A stretch of 8,792 nucleotides of DNA from JAQGJA01 sp965651535 (GTDB taxonomy: Bacteria > Pseudomonadota > Alphaproteobacteria > Micavibrionales > SZUA-601): positions 1 to 8,792 of the forward strand of contig CBFGSX010000061.1 of assembly GCA_965651535.1 (NCBI GenBank). Direction: 5' to 3'. Below are positions 5,867 to 8,792 of this stretch, one piece after another; position 1 is the first letter of the stretch, and every line of letters begins with the position of its first letter. The position numbers were made by a program, and so were the translations under genes. Under the pieces are notes generated by a model. The model ran no database searches and had not been told where the DNA came from. It saw only the letters and a list, made by a program, of their open reading frames with translations.

Positions 5867-7518
5867 TGTTAAGTAGAACCGCCCTTTACGGTTTTCTTCT
5901 TCAGCCCCTTCGAGCGCTTCCCCTTTTTATCCTCTTTACCCTGCTTCCCCTAACCGCTTTAGCGGTGAAGGAGGACGCGGGTGAAGGTTTCCGCGGGGCT
6001 GCCTACCGGGCCGAACCCGTGCATGCGATCGATTTCCGCGTCGTGACCACCCTGGGTGAATTCGATCGCCTCGTCTATCGCAACCGCTGGCGCGGGATCA
6101 AGGCAGCAGATGTCATCGCCGAGTTCCAGAAATTCAACGGCGTAGCGGGCTCGCCCACGCTGCGCGAGATCTGGCGCGACGTACTGCTCAGCGATTTCGA
6201 GGGTCTGAGCGTTTCCGGCGACGATCAGGCACGGCTGATGGCCGAGCGCTTGCGCCTTTTGAACCGTCTGGGATTTTTCGACGAGGCGGCGCGCCTCTAT
6301 GTCGAGGCTGCCCGGAAAAAACCGATTGCTGAAATCGTCGCGCAACAGGGAATCGAAGCCATGGCTCTGGCCGGATCTGCCGACGGCGCCTGCCTCGAGA
6401 CGCTTATGGCCGTTCGCCACCTAAAGCAAGAGAGCTGGATTCAAAACGCGGCCCTATGCGCACAGTACTTCGGTGATAACGAACAAGCTGAAGATTATTA
6501 CAAACAGGTTTCCTCAAAAGCCGGAAGCGGATTCCGTGCCGTCTACAAGATGTTGCGTGACGACGATATGCAGACGATCCAGCCCGGCATTCCGCCGCTG
6601 TGGCGCGCACTCATGCTGGCCAAGGGCGCAAAACTGAGTCCCGCCTCCCTGACCAAGGCCGACGCCATGACTCTGGCCTCGATTGCCGCCAGCCGTAAAG
6701 TGCCGTTGGGCACACGGCTCGTTGCCGCCGGTCGCGGGGCGGATGCCGGTACCGTCGGCATGGAGCGCCTGCGTTATCTTTATGAGCGCAAACACAAGAC
6801 CGACGCTCTTGTTGCCGATATCCGACAGAATATCGACGCCGACAAGGCTCTGCCCCAATCGGATTTCTATGCCGCCGCGCGTTTCACTTTTGAAGGCAAA
6901 GCCCGCATGAATATCGTCACGCGCGCCATCGACTCCATGCCTGCGCGCACCAGCATCAAGAGCCATGTCTATGGCTGGATCGTCGACAAGCTGACCCTGC
7001 AACCACCCGAACGTCTTAAATCCTTTGCACCGCAAGGCTATGCGCTGATGGTGACCACGAACCGCCGCGCCTCTGCCGATATCTATTATAATGCAGGAAA
7101 TCTTGGGAAATCGCCTCTTTCCATCGTCCACGCGCTGCTCGAGCAAAAGCCCTGGACGCCTGAGGAGCAAAAACAGTGGCAACAGGCCATGGAAAAATCC
7201 GGTCGCAAAAAAGCACAGACTCGAAAGGCTTATTTGGTCACCAAAGCCTTTGATGTCGAACAGAAACTGGCCTTGAACAATGCGTCGGCCATTGCCGTCG
7301 ACGCCCCTAAATCGGTAACATTGTTACAAGACTCTGTTCGCAAGGGCGGTAAAGGATTAACTTTAATTTCAGCCCTTAACCACTTGGGTAAAGCAAAAAA
7401 AATGTCGGATATATCCACAGACGAAGTCTCTGACATAATTACTGTTTTGGGTCGCCAGGCCCAATTCGGAGAACGCAAGAAAATAGCCCTTGAAATTCTT
7501 TTGCAAACCGTGTTATGA
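5866..7518 (+). CDS. Uncharacterised exported helical-repeat protein
   Basis: Hypothetical protein of 550 aa. The N-terminus looks like a cleavable signal peptide: basic residues, a hydrophobic run (about 17-32) and an ALA signal-peptidase site at 31-33, so a periplasmic or outer-envelope location is inferred. The mature protein appears almost wholly alpha-helical. Residues about 125-230 have a TPR/Sel1-like pattern of paired amphipathic helices (NRLGFFDEAARLYVEAA; FGDNEQAEDYYKQV). The only cysteines I see, C176 and C198, sit in adjacent predicted helices and could form a disulfide. The frame opens earlier (ATG at 5767), but that lies in the wrong frame over the small gene and would bury the signal peptide, so 5866 is chosen. 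The last ~80 codons are more AT-rich than the rest. It lies between the membrane peptide and xerD. No catalytic motif or named family is recognised; a scaffold or protein-interaction role is only a guess. Confidence 0.85.
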   Translation: MLSRTALYGFLLQPLRALPLFILFTLLPLTALAVKEDAGEGFRGAAYRAEPVHAIDFRVVTTLGEFDRLVYRNRWRGIKAADVIAEFQKFNGVAGSPTLREIWRDVLLSDFEGLSVSGDDQARLMAERLRLLNRLGFFDEAARLYVEAARKKPIAEIVAQQGIEAMALAGSADGACLETLMAVRHLKQESWIQNAALCAQYFGDNEQAEDYYKQVSSKAGSGFRAVYKMLRDDDMQTIQPGIPPLWRALMLAKGAKLSPASLTKADAMTLASIAASRKVPLGTRLVAAGRGADAGTVGMERLRYLYERKHKTDALVADIRQNIDADKALPQSDFYAAARFTFEGKARMNIVTRAIDSMPARTSIKSHVYGWIVDKLTLQPPERLKSFAPQGYALMVTTNRRASADIYYNAGNLGKSPLSIVHALLEQKPWTPEEQKQWQQAMEKSGRKKAQTRKAYLVTKAFDVEQKLALNNASAIAVDAPKSVTLLQDSVRKGGKGLTLISALNHLGKAKKMSDISTDEVSDIITVLGRQAQFGERKKIALEILLQTVL

Positions 7519-7591
7519 AAGGATGCGCGAAAGATATGGAAAAGATTTTAAGAAACCAAACGCACACAACCCACTGAAGGAGTAACCACCC

Positions 7592-8617
7592 ATGGCTCGC
7601 CCAGGACGCCCCCCACTGCCCCAGCGCCCCCAACACCCGACGGTGGCCGGGTTTTTGAATATGCTTGCGACAGAACGCAACGCAGCGCAAAACACCATTT
7701 TCGCCTATCAGCGCGACTTGGCCGATATCGCGAAATACCTTGAAGAACGCAATATCAGCATCGACAAGGCCCGCACCGACGATCTGCGCCAATATCTGGC
7801 TCATCTCGGATCATTGCCCGATAAAGGTCTGCGCGGCAACGTCGCGGTGCGCACCATCGCCCGCCGCCTGTCGGCCATGCGCCAATACTATCAATACCTG
7901 ATCGGCGAGAACGTCCGCAAAGACGATCCCACCAGCGCGATCGAAAGCCCGAAACAGGTTCGCACCCTGCCGAAAGTTCTCAGCGAAGATCAGGTCACGA
8001 ACCTGATTGCCACCGCCGCCAAGAAAAAAGGCCCGGACGGCAAGCGCCTGATCTCGCTGCTCGAAGTGCTGTATGCGACGGGTCTGCGCGTGTCGGAACT
8101 GGTCGGCCTGCCTCTGACCGCGATCTCGGCCGACCGCCGCAGCATCGTCATCAAGGGCAAGAACGGCAAGGAGCGTGTCATGCCCCTGTCCGAACCGGCC
8201 CGCCGCGCCTTGAACGCTTATCTGGATGCACGCCATCTCTTTATCCTGCCGGGCCGTGAAGCTCTGCAGAAAAAATGGCTCTTCCCGTCGCGTACGTCTG
8301 AAAAAGGCCACCTCACTCGTCAGCGTTTCGCACAGATCCTGAAAGATCTCGGCGAAGATGCAGGCCTCGAGGTCGGAGCCGTCTCGCCGCACGTGCTGCG
8401 CCACGCTTTTGCGACGCATATGCTGAACAAGGGCGCCGATCTGCGCTCGGTCCAGAAAATGCTGGGCCACGCGGACATTGCGACCACGCAAATTTATACC
8501 CACCTCCTCAGCGACAAGGTCAAAGAGATGGTCAAGGAACACCACCCCTTGGCGAAGAAAGACAAAGACAAGGTTGGTGCCAACACCAACACCGCCAAGA
8601 ACAAGGTTCGCGCTTAA
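7592..8617 (+). CDS. xerD: Site-specific tyrosine recombinase XerD
   Basis: Tyrosine recombinase which, with XerC, resolves chromosome dimers at dif under FtsK control. It has 341 aa, against about 298 in E. coli. The N-terminal SAM-like DNA-binding domain covers about 15-110 and the catalytic domain about 125-320. All active-site residues are visible: R166 (ATGLRVSE), K190 (IKGKNGKER), H267 and R270 (SPHVLRHAFATHML), H293 (LGHADIATTQ), and nucleophile Y302 (IYTH). Spacing between them matches E. coli XerD apart from one 5-residue insertion between K190 and H267. The EHHPLA ending of the core favours XerD over XerC. Extras are a proline-rich N-terminus (residues 1-17) and a Lys/Asn-rich tail after residue 321. 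The start is supported by AAGGAG at 7577-7582, 9 nt upstream. It begins 73 nt after the exported-protein gene, so it may share its transcript. A solitary chromosomal context with no integron or prophage genes supports housekeeping Xer. Confidence 0.93.
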   Translation: MARPGRPPLPQRPQHPTVAGFLNMLATERNAAQNTIFAYQRDLADIAKYLEERNISIDKARTDDLRQYLAHLGSLPDKGLRGNVAVRTIARRLSAMRQYYQYLIGENVRKDDPTSAIESPKQVRTLPKVLSEDQVTNLIATAAKKKGPDGKRLISLLEVLYATGLRVSELVGLPLTAISADRRSIVIKGKNGKERVMPLSEPARRALNAYLDARHLFILPGREALQKKWLFPSRTSEKGHLTRQRFAQILKDLGEDAGLEVGAVSPHVLRHAFATHMLNKGADLRSVQKMLGHADIATTQIYTHLLSDKVKEMVKEHHPLAKKDKDKVGANTNTAKNKVRA

Positions 8618-8638
8618 GGGCAACAGCGCGTCACAGGC

Positions 8639-8659
8639 TCGTCCTTCTGGGTTGGACGA
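8639..8659 (+). repeat. Hairpin downstream of xerD
   Basis: Perfect 6-bp inverted repeat TCGTCC (8639-8644) and GGACGA (8654-8659) with a 9-nt loop, starting 22 nt after the xerD stop and immediately followed by the larger hairpin at 8663-8699. Its function is unknown; it may be part of an extended xerD 3' end. Confidence 0.4.
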
Positions 8660-8662
8660 AAG

Positions 8663-8699
8663 GAAGAGGGTCGGGGCACCACAATGCCACGCCCTCTTC
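8663..8699 (+). terminator. Candidate terminator hairpin after xerD
   Basis: GAAGAGGG (8663-8670) pairs perfectly with CCCTCTTC (8692-8699). Inside, GGCA (8674-8677) can pair with TGCC (8685-8688) to form an upper stem. It lies 45 nt after the xerD stop, where a terminator is expected. It is followed by TGTTGTCC rather than a clean T-run, so it is not a textbook intrinsic terminator. A T-containing CTTTC also follows on the minus strand, so it could serve a leftward gene outside the window. The rest of 8618-8792 shows no gene I can support. Confidence 0.4.
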
Positions 8700-8792
8700 T
8701 GTTGTCCGCCGCGCGAGGCTTCCCATTTTAATGCCGTGCCCAACATGTCCGGATCGACCGTGAGCAGGATCAGGCCGGTCTGACCGGCGCGA

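Noticed and set aside
7315..7327. Inverted repeat GTAAC-ATT-GTTAC
   Set aside because: Lies inside the exported-protein coding sequence; short enough to be chance, with no partner copies seen.
7811..8746. Minus-strand open frame (311 codons) opposite xerD
   Set aside because: Antisense shadow of the catalytic domain of XerD; no domain signature.
8774..8788. Perfect 6-bp hairpin GCCGGT-CTG-ACCGGC at the right edge
   Set aside because: No T-run follows on either visible side and the context is cut by the window edge; palindromes this short are common in GC-rich DNA.
8631..8792. Minus-strand frame open from the right window edge for 53 codons to a stop at 8631
   Set aside because: Could be the 3' end of a convergent gene, but the composition is Arg/Pro-rich, it runs through the hairpin at 8663-8699, and no motif is recognisable. 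A shorter option ends at 8770 but leaves only seven codons, too few to judge.

Overview
The window reads as a stretch of an alphaproteobacterial chromosome of moderately high GC. The main reasons are the ntrY-ntrX-hfq gene order on the minus strand, an Hfq with the alphaproteobacterial YKHAISTIMP core, an NtrX with a degenerate GAFTGA loop, and a divergent block holding pgpA and xerD. The order or family cannot be fixed from the sequence. An early-branching, Rhodospirillales- or Micavibrio-like lineage would fit, but that is a guess. There are no rRNAs, tRNAs, IS elements, CRISPR arrays or phage genes. Most of the window is ordinary core genome with a few unusual arrangements.

Left block, minus strand, in transcription order from about 5099 down to 1: a 109-residue stand-alone Fis-like DNA-binding protein; the membrane sensor kinase NtrY (4 nt gap); its response regulator NtrX (8 nt overlap); the RNA chaperone Hfq (71 nt gap); and an inositol-monophosphatase-family enzyme cut by the left window edge (37 nt gap). 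In many alphaproteobacteria the ntrYX pair follows dusB-ntrB-ntrC. Here that position holds only a protein matching the C-terminal Fis-type domain of NtrC, with no receiver or AAA+ domain. It is not a visibly decaying ntrC, because an in-frame stop lies two codons before its start and the DNA beyond is the intact divergent pgpA.

Right block, plus strand, from 5143: pgpA (phosphatidylglycerophosphatase A); an unrecognised 43-residue membrane peptide; an unrecognised 550-residue exported helical protein whose start overlaps the stop of the peptide gene (TAATG); and xerD (tyrosine recombinase for chromosome dimer resolution). After xerD come 175 nt with no supported gene. They contain two adjacent hairpins, one of which may be the xerD terminator.

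The two blocks diverge from only 43 bp (5100-5142). This gap carries a nested inverted repeat that could be a shared operator, possibly for the Fis-like protein or NtrX. The observations most worth following up are the NtrC-derived Fis-like protein in a tight operon with ntrYX, the coupled peptide and exported-protein pair, and the divergent control region.
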